NCBI GenBank assembly: GCA_018287875.1
Contig: JAGVVL010000009.1
Location: forward strand, 4,464,001-4,528,000
Direction of reading: 5' to 3'
Origin: Nigrospora sphaerica
Lineage: Eukaryota; Ascomycota; Sordariomycetes; Amphisphaeriales; Apiosporaceae
Length of the DNA stretch: 64,000 bases
The notes under the pieces are model-generated. The model did not search any database. It was not told where the DNA came from and saw nothing but the letters and a program-made list of their open reading frames with translations. Within the stretch, counting starts at the first letter, position 1. Every line of letters starts with the position of its first letter. The position numbers and the translations under genes are program-made. Positions 10,941 through 24,035 of the stretch are shown piece after piece.

Positions 10941-13523
10941 ATGCCCCTCTTGCCCCCCTTCCCCCCATCTGTCCCTCATTACTGCGCTGGCCGCGGCGGG
11001 ATTACACAATACTGGGACTACTGGGACACCCTCTCGGCTGTCCGCTTCGCTTTGGTATATGAGGTGGGGGAGACTGACTCTTCCGACACAGTCGTGGGCA
11101 GTTCAACATGTGGGCATGTAGTGATGAGTTGCGCCCAGTCGCTCCGACTCCAGACGTCGTCGGGTTGGGTGTACGTTGCCCGCTCCTTGCTTGTGGTTTA
11201 TGCTCCCCCTTCGTCGCCGCTTCTAACCCTGCCGCCCCCAGGTTCTCGTGGCCTTCGCCGGTTCCGCCGGTATTGCCATCGTAGCGCTGCTTCTCCAGTA
11301 CCTGTTCTTCTATCGCCCGCAGGCCGATGTGCGCCATGTACTGGACGCCGACGAGCCGTGGGCTGTCGCCCAGCGGCCCAATCCCATCGACGCCCTCCTG
11401 CTGTGGAGGTTGCGCGGTGCCCTCTGGCGTATCGGCATCCGCTGCGGTGACATGCGCACTCCGGAGCGCGAGTCGGGCTTCCGGCCTGTCCTGGAACGGG
11501 TGAGAGAGGCTGCCGCCGCTGTTCGCCGCCCGTCGAATCCCGTTTGCTGACCCGACCACAGTCCATCTTGAGCGTGGCCGACGTCCAGCTCGGCATGGGT
11601 CTCGCCCTGCTCATCTACGGCTACACGTCGTTGGCCTCGGGCATCTCCGCTTACAGCTGGTGGAACATTGTGGGCCTCGTATGGTTCGCCGTCATCACCA
11701 ACCTCGCAGCGCAGTCCTACCTGCGCAGATACTATCTCGAGAACCCCGGCCAGAGGCAGTGGCGCCTGTGGCTGCTCGTCACCATGATCGCCGCTTTGGT
11801 TGTGTCCATGGTACCCACGGTCCGCATGAAGAGGAGCCTGACCGACGACGTTGCCAACCCACACGAGCTGCTTACAACGCGAGCCTTGTGTTATTTCCCC
11901 TTCCCCGGCCGCAGCTTCGACTTCATCGAGGACGACCGGGACACTGCTTACTCCAGCGGATACGTCCTAGTCCTGGCCGCCCTGATCATCGTATCGGTGG
12001 CGCTTCTGCGGCAGTACGAAAAGCCCGGCAGCCTGCTGCACGGCTGGCGCGACATGTACCGGGGTGATATGCAGCGGCCGCTCGTGGGAGACCAGATCGA
12101 CTGCATCCGGTGCGAGCACCGCTTTTTACTGCTTGCCGTGCGACCCTACATGTCATTTTGGCTGGTTCTGCGGCTGTACGCAGATCTGGCCAACTCGATC
12201 CTGACTGAGGTGAGTGATTCCCATGTTGCATCTCTCCTGACCACCAAGCTAATTCATGCGCAGATAGCGTGCAGCATCATGTTATTAGCTTGGGTAACAA
12301 TTCGCTACGCCGATATCCGAAAAATCGACCCCGGTCTGAACACCGAATGGTCTCTGACACAAATCCTTGCATTGGTCATCTTTGCCGCGCCTCTGAAGGC
12401 TCTGGTAGATTTTGCTTGCCGTCTTATGATAGACCGCGCAGCCCGGCCCCGTGTCCGCTTCGTCAGGGCTACACTGCCCAAGTTCTCCGTCTTCGACTGG
12501 ATGCGCACAAGCCGGAAGACAGAGAACAAGGGCAAGGACCCTGAGGTGCTGCAGGACGGAAGACGGGACGAAGAAGAGAACGAGAGGCAGCAAGAAGACC
12601 AAGATCAAATCGAGGACGATGCCAGCGATATCACCCAGCTTTTGGTCACGCCGGCCACCAGCTTCCCCGAAACCCCGCTCACACGCGCGCGCACGCAGTC
12701 GGTCGGCAGTTCGGCCCTGTGGCCTGACCCGAGTGTGGCCGATTCACTTATAGCACCGTCCGAGGCTGAATTGGAAGGGATCGAAGAAGAGGAACAACAG
12801 AGGGAGTACGAAGAGGAACAGCGGGAGAACGACGAAGCCTTGGCCTGCGAAGACTTCTTCCTCGGTCTCCAGGGCCAGTTTTACTTCCAGACGACTTGGC
12901 TCCCCATTGGGCTGCAGGTCTTGGTTTTCGCGACGGTGCTGCACATGGTGCTCCTATTTGCGCTGCCTCGCATGGTCGAGATGGCACCATCTCGCGTCCT
13001 GGCACATACCGGGGCGTGGTATCTCCTCTACCAGCCTCTGTTGCTGTTTGTCTTCCTCCTCGCCAGCATGGTAGTGGAGGAGCGGTCCCAGCCGAGCGAG
13101 CGAGCGCGCAGTGCTTACCTGGCCCTAGGCGCGGCCGCGGCTTTGCTTTCAGCCGGTGCCGTGATTGACACCATCTTCGGTCTCGGTGGCACACCCATGT
13201 CTTATGTGGCTCTCAGTGCCCTGGGCCTGGCGCTGTTGACCTACGTCCTATACGGCTTTGTCGCCCGGCCCGGGCGTTTGGCCAAAGGCAAGGATCGCAG
13301 CTACATGGGCGAAGGCGACGTCGAGGAGCAACGCTCGTTGCTCTACAGCCCCGCCCCCACACAACAGAACAGCATACAGCAAGGTATGCCGCCGGGTAGC
13401 TCTCCTATCCGCCCATTTGCTGTGAGGAGAGCGATCCGATATCACGGACCGGCAAGGAGGCCTGGCGCCCCCAAGATGCAGTTCAGAAGCAAGTACGGCA
13501 GGACGTACGGCACCATGCTTTAG
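10941..13523 (+). CDS. Uncharacterised multi-pass integral membrane protein
   Basis: Four exons give an uninterrupted 759-residue protein: 10941-11054, 11242-11499, 11562-12209 and 12264-13523. All joins are phase 0. Introns have GTATAT, GTGAGA and GTGAGT donors and CAG acceptors, with branch-like CTAAC and CTGAC. The third intron (54 bp) is open in frame, so it could be missed. Many hydrophobic segments are visible, for example AGIAIVALLLQYLFFY near residue 50 and GLALLIYGYTSLASG near 135. A cytosolic-looking charged loop (about residues 310-440) contains runs of Glu/Gln, followed by three or four more membrane spans and a basic tail. I do not recognise a named family; similar architecture is common in uncharacterised fungal membrane proteins. 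The first exon and its ATG are the weakest part of the model. Confidence 0.7.
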
Positions 13524-15005
13524 CGACGTGACGGGAACGGGACACATTTTGGGACTCGAAACTGGGATTCGGATGGACTTGGTTTGGTGTTAGTGATGTT
13601 TCTTTTGTTATCTTTTGATCCGCATTTGGGCGACGTCAACCGGACGACTGCATGTCAGGAGTTGAGATGATGGCATGGGATGGATGATACACTCTCGGCG
13701 TTAGAAAGACTGGATACCCAATGAAGGCTCGACGCCACAGCTCATCGCGACGCTTTCCACACAGGCCTCTTCAAATTGGCCTGTGAAGCCCCAGGCTCCG
13801 CCCCAGAAGGGTTTTCTACCAGCACGTCCTCCAATTTTCACCTTGGTCTTATCTCCACAACGCCAACGGTCGTCCCAGCCACCCCGCCATCTCCCCACGC
13901 GATCGCTATGGACCCAGACTTGCAACGCAGACCCGTACTTAACCGTCGCGCTTGCGCCGCCCTTGTTAGAGTCGGTGAGCCTCGGTCTGTGGGTTTTGGG
14001 CCGGAGCGTCGCGGTTGGGTCCGCAAAACCGCCTCCCGAAGCCGCGCTCGTGGAATGGCTAGTCGGGTGGGCAGCCATGGGCTGGGAGAATACTTGCGTG
14101 GGCGGACAGACACGTGGGCACGCGCACGCCGGTCCTGACGCGCGGTGAGGGAAATGGACGGACGTCGTGGCTCCTGCCGTGGTTGCTACGTGTTCGTGTA
14201 TGACCTCTTGCCCAGCACCCGTTGCCTTGCTCTGGCTGGTACGGGCCCCGGTTCCGTGAGAGGACAGACGGCGGGCTCCTGTGGGTGGACGAGCCGGCAC
14301 TCATGACGATACGCGGTCGGCCTTCCAATGATCTCCTCCATGACCGCGCGCCGCGGTCCTGGTAGTGAAAATCCTCTGCCCATTTAGACGCACAGCTCCT
14401 CGCCTCTTCCACGCGATGCGCTTGCAGCAACGATATGGCAACCGTTTGCCCAGCTGTCGGTCCCCTCCGCCCGACCCTGCGCCACGCCCGCCTCGGTCTC
14501 GACGCCGATTCGTCTCTATAAGGCCTATCAGTGCCCCGTCGGGGGTGGAGCCGCTCGGTTTTCGGCCCTCGGTCTACGGACCCCTGGTTCGCGGGCTAGA
14601 CTGCACGAGGTCTAGAAGGCTTGCCCTCGCTTCTCCACCATAAGATCCCGAAAAACGGAGGCTGTAACCCCTGTTAGAGCCTTTCGCCAGCGCACGGGCT
14701 GAAGTCCACTGCCGATACGAATCCCATTCCGGCGTAGGCGAATCTCATCACGTACAGAAATTTTCTTCTCTCCCGGCCCCTTTCTCCGCGTTCGCTTGCG
14801 CCCCTTGTTCCCCGGCCTGAGTCACCCGGTGAAGACTACGCACGCCAGAGACCCCACGAAGGCCGCTCCGTTTTTGGTAGCCAACCGACTTGGCGTTTAT
14901 CATCAACCCAGCCCCAGCCTTTCCTCTCTATCCGCACTCAGCCGCCGCCCGTCAACCCACTACCAAGCCAAGGGCCGATATTGCCACCAGCTTCAGCTAC
15001 ACGGC
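13524..15005. other. Intergenic, no supported gene
   Basis: GC-rich spacer between the membrane-protein gene and the MFS gene. Open frames here are short, overlapping and unrecognisable. The last 250 bp are pyrimidine-rich and probably hold the MFS promoter and leader. Confidence 0.5.
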
Positions 15006-16702
15006 ATGGCTTCTCTTGTCTCGAGCATGGACTCGGGTCGTAATGTGTACGACGCCGACGTCACGGCCGAGGGCGACAACCGCCGTAAGTCCCACGATGA
15101 CATGATTACTGCACGGCCGTCCGGCAACACCGGTCTTCCCGCCGTTGCTGCCGCGTCTCCTACTGCCGCCGGCCCGATCGCTGAATCTCCGGAAAAGAGT
15201 CCTACTGCTGAGCCGGCCACGACCTCGGTGCTCTCCGTGAGCAGCGCCGACACCCCCAGAAATAGCGATGACGAGGACCACACAGCTCTGCCCAACGGTG
15301 GCACCCGCGCGTGGCTCATGATCCTCGGCACCTGGTGCTGCTCATTCTGCAGCTACGGGTGGATCAACAGTGAGTTCTCCCCTTATCGTTATAACACAGC
15401 CCTCCTTTCTGCTCAGAGACCACAGTCTTCAATCCTGCGGGGTCAGCAAGACCGCAACCATGCAAAGGCAAACAAGAGTCACGGTGGGCTGACTAGCAGG
15501 GGGGCGGGCCCGGCCGTGTCCCCCTTTTCACAGGCGTCGGCATCTTCCAGCAGTACTACGCGACGGGACCGCTACGGGACTACTCGGCCAGCCAGATCGC
15601 GTGGATTCCGTCACTGCAGATCTTCTTCATGGCATTCCTGGGCCCGCTGATTGGGCGTTTGAACGACCAGTACGGGCCACGGTGGCTGGTAGCGGGCGGG
15701 ACTTTTCTGCATGTTTTGGGGCTGATGATGGCGTCGCTCGCAACGCGGTACCATGAGATCCTGTTGGCGCAGGGCGTATGCAGCGCCATCGGCGTGGCGT
15801 GTGTGTTCCTGCCGGCGCTCATGAGCATCGCGGGCTGGTTCACCAACGAACGGCGCGGCCTCGCCTTCGGCCTCATCTCGACGGGCTCAAGCCTCGGCGG
15901 CGTCGTCTTCCCCCTCCTCATTGCCCATCTGCTCCGCACCGTCGGCTACGCTTGGACCATGCGCGCCTGTGCCTTTTTAATCCTCGCCCTCCTCGCCGTC
16001 GCTAACGCCTTCGTCCGCGCCCACACCCCGCCCTCGCCTCGGCAGGGGAAGGATGAGGACGATGTCGACGCAGAGAAAAAGAAGAAACAGGGCGGCGGCC
16101 TCGCCCGGATGCTCCGTCCCCTCGCCGAGAGACCGTTTCAGCTCCTCCTCCTCGGCCAGTTCCTCATCCCCTTCGGCATGTACGTTCCCATCACCTACCT
16201 GCCGACTGCCGCCGTCGCGGGCGGCATGGGGGAGGACTTGTCGCAGAACCTCGTGACGTTCTACAACGCGGCGAGCCTCGTGGGCCGCGCGAGCTCGGGC
16301 TACGCCTCAGATAAGTTGGGCAAGTTCAACGTGTTCTGCGGGGCGTGCCTGGCGTCGGGGGCGCTGGTGTTGGCGATGTGGATCCCGGGGCGCGGCGACG
16401 GCGTCGTCGTCGCCTTCGCCGTGCTATTCGGCCTCGCGAGCGGCGCCTACATCTCGCTCATGGCGGCCCTCGTCGCCCAGGTCAGCCCGCCCGCCGAGGT
16501 GGGCTACCGCAACGGCCTCTGCTTCCTCGCCAGCAGCATCGGCGGCCTCACCACGGCGCCCCTCGCCGGCGCCATCATGGCCGGCCCCGCCGGCTGGCCC
16601 GGCCTCAAGGCCTTTGCCGGCGTCATGATGATTGCCGGCACGCTCGTCACCGCCTTGGTCCGCTGCCTCGAGAGCGGCTGGGGCGTCACCGTGGTTTTTT
16701 AG
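15006..16702 (+). CDS. MFS transporter, monocarboxylate-porter type
   Basis: Two exons, 15006-15369 and 15534-16702, spliced at GTGAGT/CACAG in phase 1, give 510 residues. The N-terminal ~95 residues are Ser/Ala/Pro-rich and presumably cytosolic. The join rebuilds a typical first transmembrane helix (WCCSFCSYGWINSVGIFQQYY), the landmark of the fungal monocarboxylate-porter-like MFS branch, followed by the IGRLNDQYGPRW loop between helices 2 and 3. A charged central loop (KDEDDVDAEKKKKQ) separates the two six-helix halves. The family moves monocarboxylates, riboflavin or secondary metabolites across the plasma membrane; the substrate cannot be inferred here. The frame upstream is open, but the first ATG in good context with a coding-like codon pattern is 15006. 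Confidence 0.9.
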
Positions 16703-17304
16703 GCGGCGGCTGCCGCGCCGAGAGAGGGGGGGGCCTGGCGATCCCGAATGTGCCCTGCCAGTTGAAAATGCGTACAGTTGCCCAGAAAAACTACAGGAGC
16801 CTTTGTGGACTAGGTCGATGAGAAAGTGTTCCTGGGCTCGACGGCTACTCTCCTTTCCATCACGGTAATGACCAACATAGTCGGTGTGATGATGCTCGCC
16901 GACATTTTGGCATTTCGGGGCTGTGTTGAAATCGCCCGGTGTCAACAGGTCAATTATTGGGTCATAGAGATCTTTGACGGCCGAGGACATTACGACGTAT
17001 GCTCGAGAAACCCCGAACCATATCGAAAATACCGCACGAAACTTGTAAACATATAATCTAATCCATTCCGAGCCTACAAGTTGGAGGACTCGCCAGAACT
17101 CGTGTTCCCTTGACATCTTTGCTCGGAGTGGCTCGGTGGGAGCTGTGTTTGTCCTATGCCGGTTTATAACTTCATGTCACCCTTTATTCGTGCCAGGTTC
17201 ATCGTGAGTGGCTGCACGATATAGTAAGAAAACCACAGTTTCAGTCCATCGTAAGCCGGAAATATCATCTTAACAGTCAGTCGCTAGACTTGGTGAGAAA
17301 AGTT
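16703..17304. other. Intergenic, no supported gene
   Basis: Downstream region of the MFS gene. Minus-strand frames here are shadows of its 3' end. GC content falls towards the reductase pseudogene. Confidence 0.5.
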
Positions 17305-18029
17305 TTAGTATAGATCCCCTAGAGTCAGCAGCGCTTCTGCCACGCCATTCAACCCGACCGCCTGCACTCGAGTGGGAGGGAGTTTTAGCCATCTATCGGC
17401 AAGGCCCCCGCCGAGGTAGTGTGAATAAACGTAGCCCGTGTCGGTTCCTTGGGCTTCCGTCGATATCCAAGCTGATGTTGACGGGAAAGAAGATCGCCGT
17501 CGTGTGGGCGGGCGGGCTGGAGGCCTCAGGTTCCGGTGGTGCCGCCCGTTGCGCTTGATAAGCTGGACGGTGAAAGCTCCGGCAACGCTGGCGCCACCCC
17601 GGACTGCAACAGCAGGTAGGCTATCCGTGTTACGCGGGGATACCATATCTCTTTTCCCCTGAGGTCGCTTTGTACTCCCGGTCGTTGTCCAGCGGTAAGC
17701 CATGGCTCCGAGATGCCGAGACGCATGAACACCAGCATTGCTGCTGTCAGACCGGCCATGGGTAGCGTAGCAGCCTCGGCAAAAGTAACGCGATCCGGGA
17801 TAGAAGTTCTTTTCGGTGGCATAGAGCTCGGCGAGTTTCCTGATACAAGCGAAGCCGGTGTGTAGAGAATAACAAGAAAACCAATATAACCTCAACCTAA
17901 AGTATACCAATCTTTAAGATTGAACCTGGCGACCATGACCCTGATTTTCACCTCGCCATGGTTGGGCTCAGGCAGATCCGAGTTCACGCTGACCACCGAC
18001 GGCCCTTTACTGGCCAGTCCTTGTTTCAT
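17305..18029 (-). pseudogene. Broken medium-chain reductase (zinc-independent, toxD/enoyl-reductase-like)
   Basis: Minus-strand remnants of an MDR-superfamily NAD(P)H oxidoreductase appear in the correct order. From the ATG at 18029 the N-terminus reads MKQGLASKGPSVV and then DLPEPNHGEVKIRV. A following KDWYTLG runs into a stop. RVTFAEAATLPMAGLTAAML follows (about 17790-17735), then in another frame the nucleotide-binding VAGAFTVQLIKRNG (about 17580), and finally a C-terminal scrap VGLNGVAEALLTLGD. Stops, at least one frameshift and deletion of most of the Rossmann domain make it non-functional. Such reductases often sit in polyketide clusters, but no synthase is visible here. Confidence 0.75.
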
Positions 18030-19670
18030 GGCGATAAAAATAAGGAAAAAAAAGTACGCTTACTAAATTCTGCAATGTAGTATTGGGAATGTTCCTTAGC
18101 AAAAGAAGAAGACTCTATCGAAGCGTCACCTACAGGACAACTGATAAGCTATAACAGGGCAAAGACTGGACTCAATTTTCGGAGGCTTTGAAGGTAGCCG
18201 GATATATCAATTCGCTCGATTCTATACGCAGCCAACGTCTATGATAAGTTGGTTATGTATTCAAGTTATTCGATCCACGTTGAATGGCAAATCATGCCCC
18301 CGATAGTAGCGGCGTCTCTACGCCGCACTTAATTGTGAAACCAACTCTTAGGGCCTTTGTGGGAGATTTGCCGGGTGTTGGATATGTAGATTTGCCCGAG
18401 TCGACCGGCAGTTTAGGGCTTGGGTAACCTACCTTGACGATTTACACCAACAGCTAACTACCAAGGTTCTATCAACAGCCGTGCCGTTAGCGAATGCTGG
18501 TCCTAGAAGAAGGTGAGCAGGACACACACCATTAGCGCTGTCCTCTGCAGCTGTACACCCCTGTTTTTAAGTACTAAGGGATTTCTTGGGAGCAAAAAGT
18601 ACGGTAGTACTGCAAGCTGATATAAACACTCTGCCGCATCGCCACAGACCAGCCGAGGCCCTGCGCCGCCGTTTTGCCTTAAGGCACTTTACCCGACGTC
18701 GAAACCCTTGCATCTTCGTCGAGGTGGGGCAGATAGGCGCGTTAAGAAGGTTTGAGCACTTCTCCTGAGACTTGCTGTTTCTGCGCAGCCAGATATCAGA
18801 AGGGACGCTTCTAATATGATGGCCGATGCCTGGAAGCTATAAAGTAGATCTCCACGACGAACACAAGATATGACCGACTGGAGGGCATGAATTAATGAAG
18901 AGTGGCTGAAGATTTTGAGATGTACGCTAGAAGACACATGTGGAGTGCTTTTACGTGACTGGCCCAGGTATGCGGTCGGAAATCGTGTGATGAACCGACG
19001 AGAATGGCGCCTAAGGGAACGATCTAAACCCAGAGCACAGCGGTTGCCTCATGCAGTTGGCCGGGGATGCCGCGAATCGACACAAAGGCCGACAAGTCTA
19101 TAAACCTATGGTTCCTTACAACTGGAGGCGAAAGCACCCGGACAACCGTAGGACCGGTGTGAGCGGACCGGCTACGAAACGTATGTCGTGGCCCGCCGGG
19201 TTGAAGCCCCTGAAATTCAGAATTTTTGGCATGAAGCGGAAGGTTTTCGAGGATTAAGAGTGAGAACAAATTTATTGCTATCGAGGAGAACGTGGTGGGA
19301 GACATTAACCTGCAACACAATTGAACCAGCCAGTATCAAATCTTTTAACACCAAGTCCTGACCACCAAATTTAAAGCCAAGCTCATCCATGGAGCTGCTG
19401 CATAGAGAGGTGCCGCAGTGTAGCCAGTTATAGTACCGTGGGTACCGGCCTGGTCGGGGATCTGTCGCTGCCTACTGCAGACGAGTAACTTGATTCTTGC
19501 GGAGATCAAAGCACGAGGCACAGAGAGGCGAGAGGTTCCTAAATTCGGCTTACTTCTCTATATACTCAGAACTTATTATTTTGCTCAATCTGTCACGAGT
19601 TTTTGGACGATTATGTACAGGTGCCATCAACTGCGCCCCTAAGCGGCGTCTTGGCCCCCTTCCACGTCGC
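18030..19670. other. Intergenic, decayed sequence
   Basis: Lower-GC stretch with only short unrelated open frames (for example near 18.7-18.9 and 19.0-19.3 kb). No domain was recognised. It may include more remains of the region that held the broken reductase. Confidence 0.45.
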
Positions 19671-21612
19671 TCATTCGAGCTTCCGGACGTACTCGACGGG
19701 GCCGACATAGTGGTGGCGGGCCTTGACGGCGTAGTAGGCGAGGGAGCCGATGAGGACGGCACTGTAGATGACAATGTTCCAGTTCATGTCTTTAGCGACG
19801 GGGTTGGCAGTGGGGGGAAAAAAGGCGAAAACGAAGGCGACGACGAGGAAGAGCTCGGAGACAATGTTGATGAAAAGGCCCCAGTGGCCGAGGCTGAAGT
19901 GCGACGGCAGCAGCGGGTGCCCCGTGCCGCGCCGCCAGATCATGCAGCCAATACTGCACAGGTACGACGACAGCAGCGCCGTCGTCGTGAGCGACGTGAT
20001 GGAGTTAAGCGCCGTCGCCGACCCGATGTTGATCAGCGCCAGCAGCGATGTCACCACCATGGTCGCCGTGATGGAGTTGAGAGGCAGGTTGAGTTTGGGC
20101 TGGACATCTGCACGGAGGGGTCGTTATGTTAGACTAACGCGAGCCTGAAACCAAAAGGGGGGAAAGGTCAGTGTGGCTTACAGGATAACCAGGAGCTGAA
20201 CGGCAGAGCCTGGTCACGCGAGAAAGCCCAGAGCTGACGGGAGGCCGTGGCCACGGCCGTCAGGTTGGCAAAGACAGTCATGGCGACTACAAAAGAGCCC
20301 ATGGCTGTGGCGCCCGCTGTGGTCTGAATCGTGTTGTCGAACACGGCCAGAAAGGGATATCCTGTGGGCGACGCCAAGATTTCGTTCAAGTCGCCGAGGC
20401 AGAAGCAGAAGGTAATGACCATGATCCAGCCTGTCAGTTGAGTGGTTAGTCTTCCATTCCCCTTGCCCCTCAAACTTGTCTTAGAAAGGAAGGTATCGTA
20501 CCCAGAGCACCGTTGACGAGGGTCGTCGCAATCATGGACTTTGGCAAGGCCCGGGACGCATCCTGGAGCTCCTCGGACATGTGGACGGCAGCATCGGCGC
20601 CGTTCATGGGCAAAACGCCGGCAGTGATACCGACGAGGGCGCTGAGGCCAAGGCTGCTCCAGCCGCCGCCGTTGCTGAAGGTGGTGAAGACCTCGGAGGC
20701 GGGGGCCTTGGGGGCGAGGACCCAGAGGGTGACGATGACGCCGAAGAAGGCGAAGATGTGGATGACGAGGATGACGGCCTCGATCAAGGGCAGCTTGCGG
20801 GCGAGGGCGACGTTGAAGAAGACGGCGAAGGCGGCGACGGCGATGGTGAGCAGCGTGCCGTGCCAGCCCGAGGGCTCGTAGTTGGGGTAGTTGAGAACGA
20901 CGAGGCCCTGGATCTGGGTGCCTGCGAGGTAGGCGGTCGAGGCGGCGCTCGTCTGCCAGCCCAGCACGCACATCCAGCCCATGACGTAGCTCAGGAACTT
21001 TTGGTACCGCCGCGGCGCGAACTCGGACACCCAGTGGTACTGGCCGCCCGTCGTCGGCGCCATCGACCCCATCTCGGCCATGGACGTGTTGACGAAGACA
21101 AAGGCCACCCAGCAGATCAGGTACATCCAAATGAAGCCCGCCGTTCCGCCGTTGACGAGCGCGATGGACGCCACGCTCAGCGACGCCTCCCACGATTGCT
21201 GCAGGATCATGGAGAAGCCGAAAATGGACAGGAATCGGAAGTTTCTCTACATGATGGGACACACACTGGTCAGAATTCGCTACTACTACTGCTGCTGCTT
21301 CTGCTGCTGCTATGGCTATTGGGACATCGCGCGACATGCGACGGCATAACACGAACAATTCCAGCCCGCAAGACAGCAAGAACAGGGGTCTTAGAAAGGA
21401 GGGGGGGCCGGGGGTGGTCGTTTCGTGACCGTGAGTAGAAAGAGAGATGGGCGTAGACGTACTCGTAACTCTTGCACTTTGCCCAGGCGGTGCATATCAC
21501 GGCGATCCTGCGCGTTGGAATTTTTGGCGTCCTCGCCTTCATGATCCGAACCAGCGTCGGCGAGCATCTGGTCGAAGGCCATGGCGGCTTTGCTGTCTTC
21601 GGCAGCGGCCAT
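19671..21612 (-). CDS. APC-family amino-acid/GABA/choline-type permease
   Basis: Four exons on the minus strand (21612-21463, 21246-20502, 20430-20182, 20107-19671) splice to 526 residues, the usual size of fungal amino-acid permeases of the GABA/choline group. The start MAAAEDSKAAMAFDQ leads into a hydrophilic N-tail ending RRDMHRLGKVQELR, which joins in phase 0 to RNFRFLSIFGFSMILQQSWE. About twelve transmembrane helices follow, including GGTAGFIWMYLICWV and the MAPTTGGQYHWVSEFAP segment characteristic of the family. Further landmarks are PMNGADAAVHMSEE (helix 6-7 region) and SRQLWAFSRDQALPFSSW; the protein ends in VEYVRKLE. Donors are GTACGT, GTACGA and GTAAGC. The first intron contains a CTA/CTG triplet run. 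The product should be a plasma-membrane proton-coupled importer; the exact substrate is unknown. Confidence 0.93.
21281..21311. repeat. Trinucleotide run in permease intron 1
   Basis: About ten TAC/TGC-type triplets (reading CTACTACTACTGCTGCTG) lie inside the 216-bp first intron of the permease gene, so they do not affect the protein. Confidence 0.85.
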
Positions 21613-24035
21613 AGTTTGAAGGGGAGCGGGTGACCGTGCGGCGGGTGGTGGCGGCGCCCGGGGAAAGAATAAAATTTTTGTTTGCGATGGATTCAAAGCG
21701 CAGAGACGATCATTAGGAGGACAAGGAACGGAACAGCGACAGAGGGAACAGAAGAGTCAGACGGCACGGGCGGTATCAAAACGAGTTACGAGCCCCTGAG
21801 AAGACGAAACCCGTCTCTTCTCGTCCCTACATATGGCCCGGTTTCAAAGGCTCGGCTACGGCATGCCAGCCATGGGCTGCAGGGCAACACGGCGGGAGGC
21901 CAGGCTACTGTGGTGCATGGCAGCATGCATGGTCTCATGGCCTCATGGTTGTCGGTCAACGGGTCCCTGTAAAGCGGGTGCCGGTGGGGAGTATGCCTGA
22001 ACGGTCATATTCCTAATTCCGACCAGCCGGGCGCAAGGACTGGGGGCCAGACCGGAGATGGCACTTTTCGACTGGACATACTGGGCCGGGTGAAGACACA
22101 GCATGCATACTTGTTGGCTAAAGTACCGAGGGCGGATGGCTGGGGCCTGTGGCAACCCTCCCGTCCGATAGCCCTTTTGGCACACACGACAGCTTGTTTT
22201 CGGGGGCAAGCCCGAAGGGGGAGAAGCGGCCCGCTGGTTTGGCAGGCCTCTTCACCGGTGAGGGCCAATCGCGGAAGACCCTGGCGAGCGGAGACGGAGG
22301 GGGGGACCCCTGACCCCCGAGCAAAAACATACACAGCCTGGCCCTGCCCTGCCCGCCCAGCCGGCGAAGGCGCCTTTTGCCCCGTCGATCCCGGTCAGCC
22401 TTAATGACAAGCCGAGTCAGGCGGCGGGGTAGAGGACGAGAGGTATGCAAAAAGGAGAAAACGAGGGATCGAGTCCAAAAACCGCAGATAGTGACTCTGC
22501 CCTGGTGAAACCCAAGCGGCTTTCCGACCCGATTCTTTCTTTTCCCCCACCCCCTGTCCACGCCCGGGCCCATTACAGTCCGCTCCATACCAAAAACTCT
22601 GTTAATTGGAACCGCCATCTTGGCAAACCGGTCATTTGGCTGTCGCTACTTGTACTGTCGTAATTCGGACGGATCTCTTGAGTTTTGGTCCGCCCGACAA
22701 TACCATGCACACCCATCTAGCGCCCGTTTTCGCCCGCCCGTCCTTTGACCCGTCCTTGTGGCCCCCGTGGGCAAAATAGCCAATTGGCCGGGAACCGGTC
22801 GACAGGGTCTATTTCAGGTGCCCTGCTCGCGCTGCCCCCAGGCGGCAGTGGGGGTACATTCACTTTACCCCCACCCACGTTCGCGTCTCTTGCCTGGCTC
22901 AGTAGGTATCAACGCGATCCGTTCAAAATCTTGCATCACCTTTCCGTGTCGAATCTGGGGTGAAACGGGCTTTTCAATCCACCGTTCCAAGTCCTCCTCC
23001 TGCTCCTCCTCTTTACCTCCAGCCACCCCCTCCCCTCCAAGGCTACCTCTTGAGCGGGGATGGGGCAAGGAGCGCGAGGATGGCGAGGATGGCGAGGACG
23101 GCGAGGAGGGCGAGGAAGGCGAGGCAGAAGGGCAAGAGAAACCAGGCGCGAGGCCGGGTAGGGCAAGTAGCACAAGACATGTTACCCGCCCTAGCGTCGG
23201 CGGTTAGGCGATGGTCGGGCAAAATGCACAAGAGGAAGCTGAGAAACATAGGGAACCCTCGAGAGCCGGCTAAGCAAAGCCAAGCAAAGCCGGGATTCGG
23301 CGCAGGCAGGGGCCCGGCCCGAGATGACACACAGCTGCCTTTCGCCCCGTCGGTTCTTGTGAGGGCTTATTAGTGCATCATAATATTACCCGCGTCTGTT
23401 CCTGCTGCAGGTCGGCGGCCAAGCCGCAGCTTGCATCCTCCAATCCCGAGGGAACCTGTTGATATCGTCTAACCCAAAGCACGAGGCTGACACCCCTTGA
23501 AAAGGCCTGACGGGGAGATCCGCCCGACAGTTTTCTTTGCCCCGTTCTTATTGATACTTTCCCTGCTAACCCCGGCGGCGCCGTTTCGTGCTTAAAGTCC
23601 AGCACGATCCAGCCAGCGGCCGATGTACAGGGCTATAGCTTGGGAAACAGGTAGCGAGGCCAGGATGGTCTATGCCCCCGTGCATGGTTTTTGACCCCAA
23701 ATGCCATGTGTTTGGTTAAAAGATCACACGATCCGGATCGCGCGCCCGCCTGACTGTCTGTCGGGGTCGCCAGGTCAGATCTGGCTTTCTCGAACGACGA
23801 TCCACGATCCACGACGCCTTCGCCGAGCGCGTCACCGCATTCCATCCCACCTGTCTCTTAACCGCATCCCCCATTGCGACTGTCCCAAAAAAGCAAGAAG
23901 AGTCCTGCCGTCTTGCGGTTTATCGTGCGCCGGCCCGCTCCCGGTCAGGCTTGGGACGAAGAAACGGAAAACGGCCGACGACCCTCCTCACCTGCCACCC
24001 AAGGGGGAAAAGAAAAATAAAAAGAAAGGAAAAGC
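21613..24035. other. Intergenic, divergent promoter region
   Basis: Spacer of 2.4 kb between the divergently transcribed permease (minus) and rhodopsin-domain gene (plus). Open frames here are short and overlapping. It includes a GGCGAGGAN imperfect repeat. No RNA gene was seen. Confidence 0.5.
23076..23126. repeat. Imperfect 9-bp tandem repeat (GGCGAGGAN)
   Basis: Five to six degenerate copies of GGCGAGGAN. They generate low-complexity open frames (Pro-Ser on the minus strand, Glu-Asp-Gly on plus) with no other sign of coding. Confidence 0.8.

Noticed and set aside
20168..21438. Large open frames overlapping the permease exons on both strands
   Set aside because: They run through introns of a well-supported permease model and encode low-complexity Arg/His or Asp/Gly sequence.
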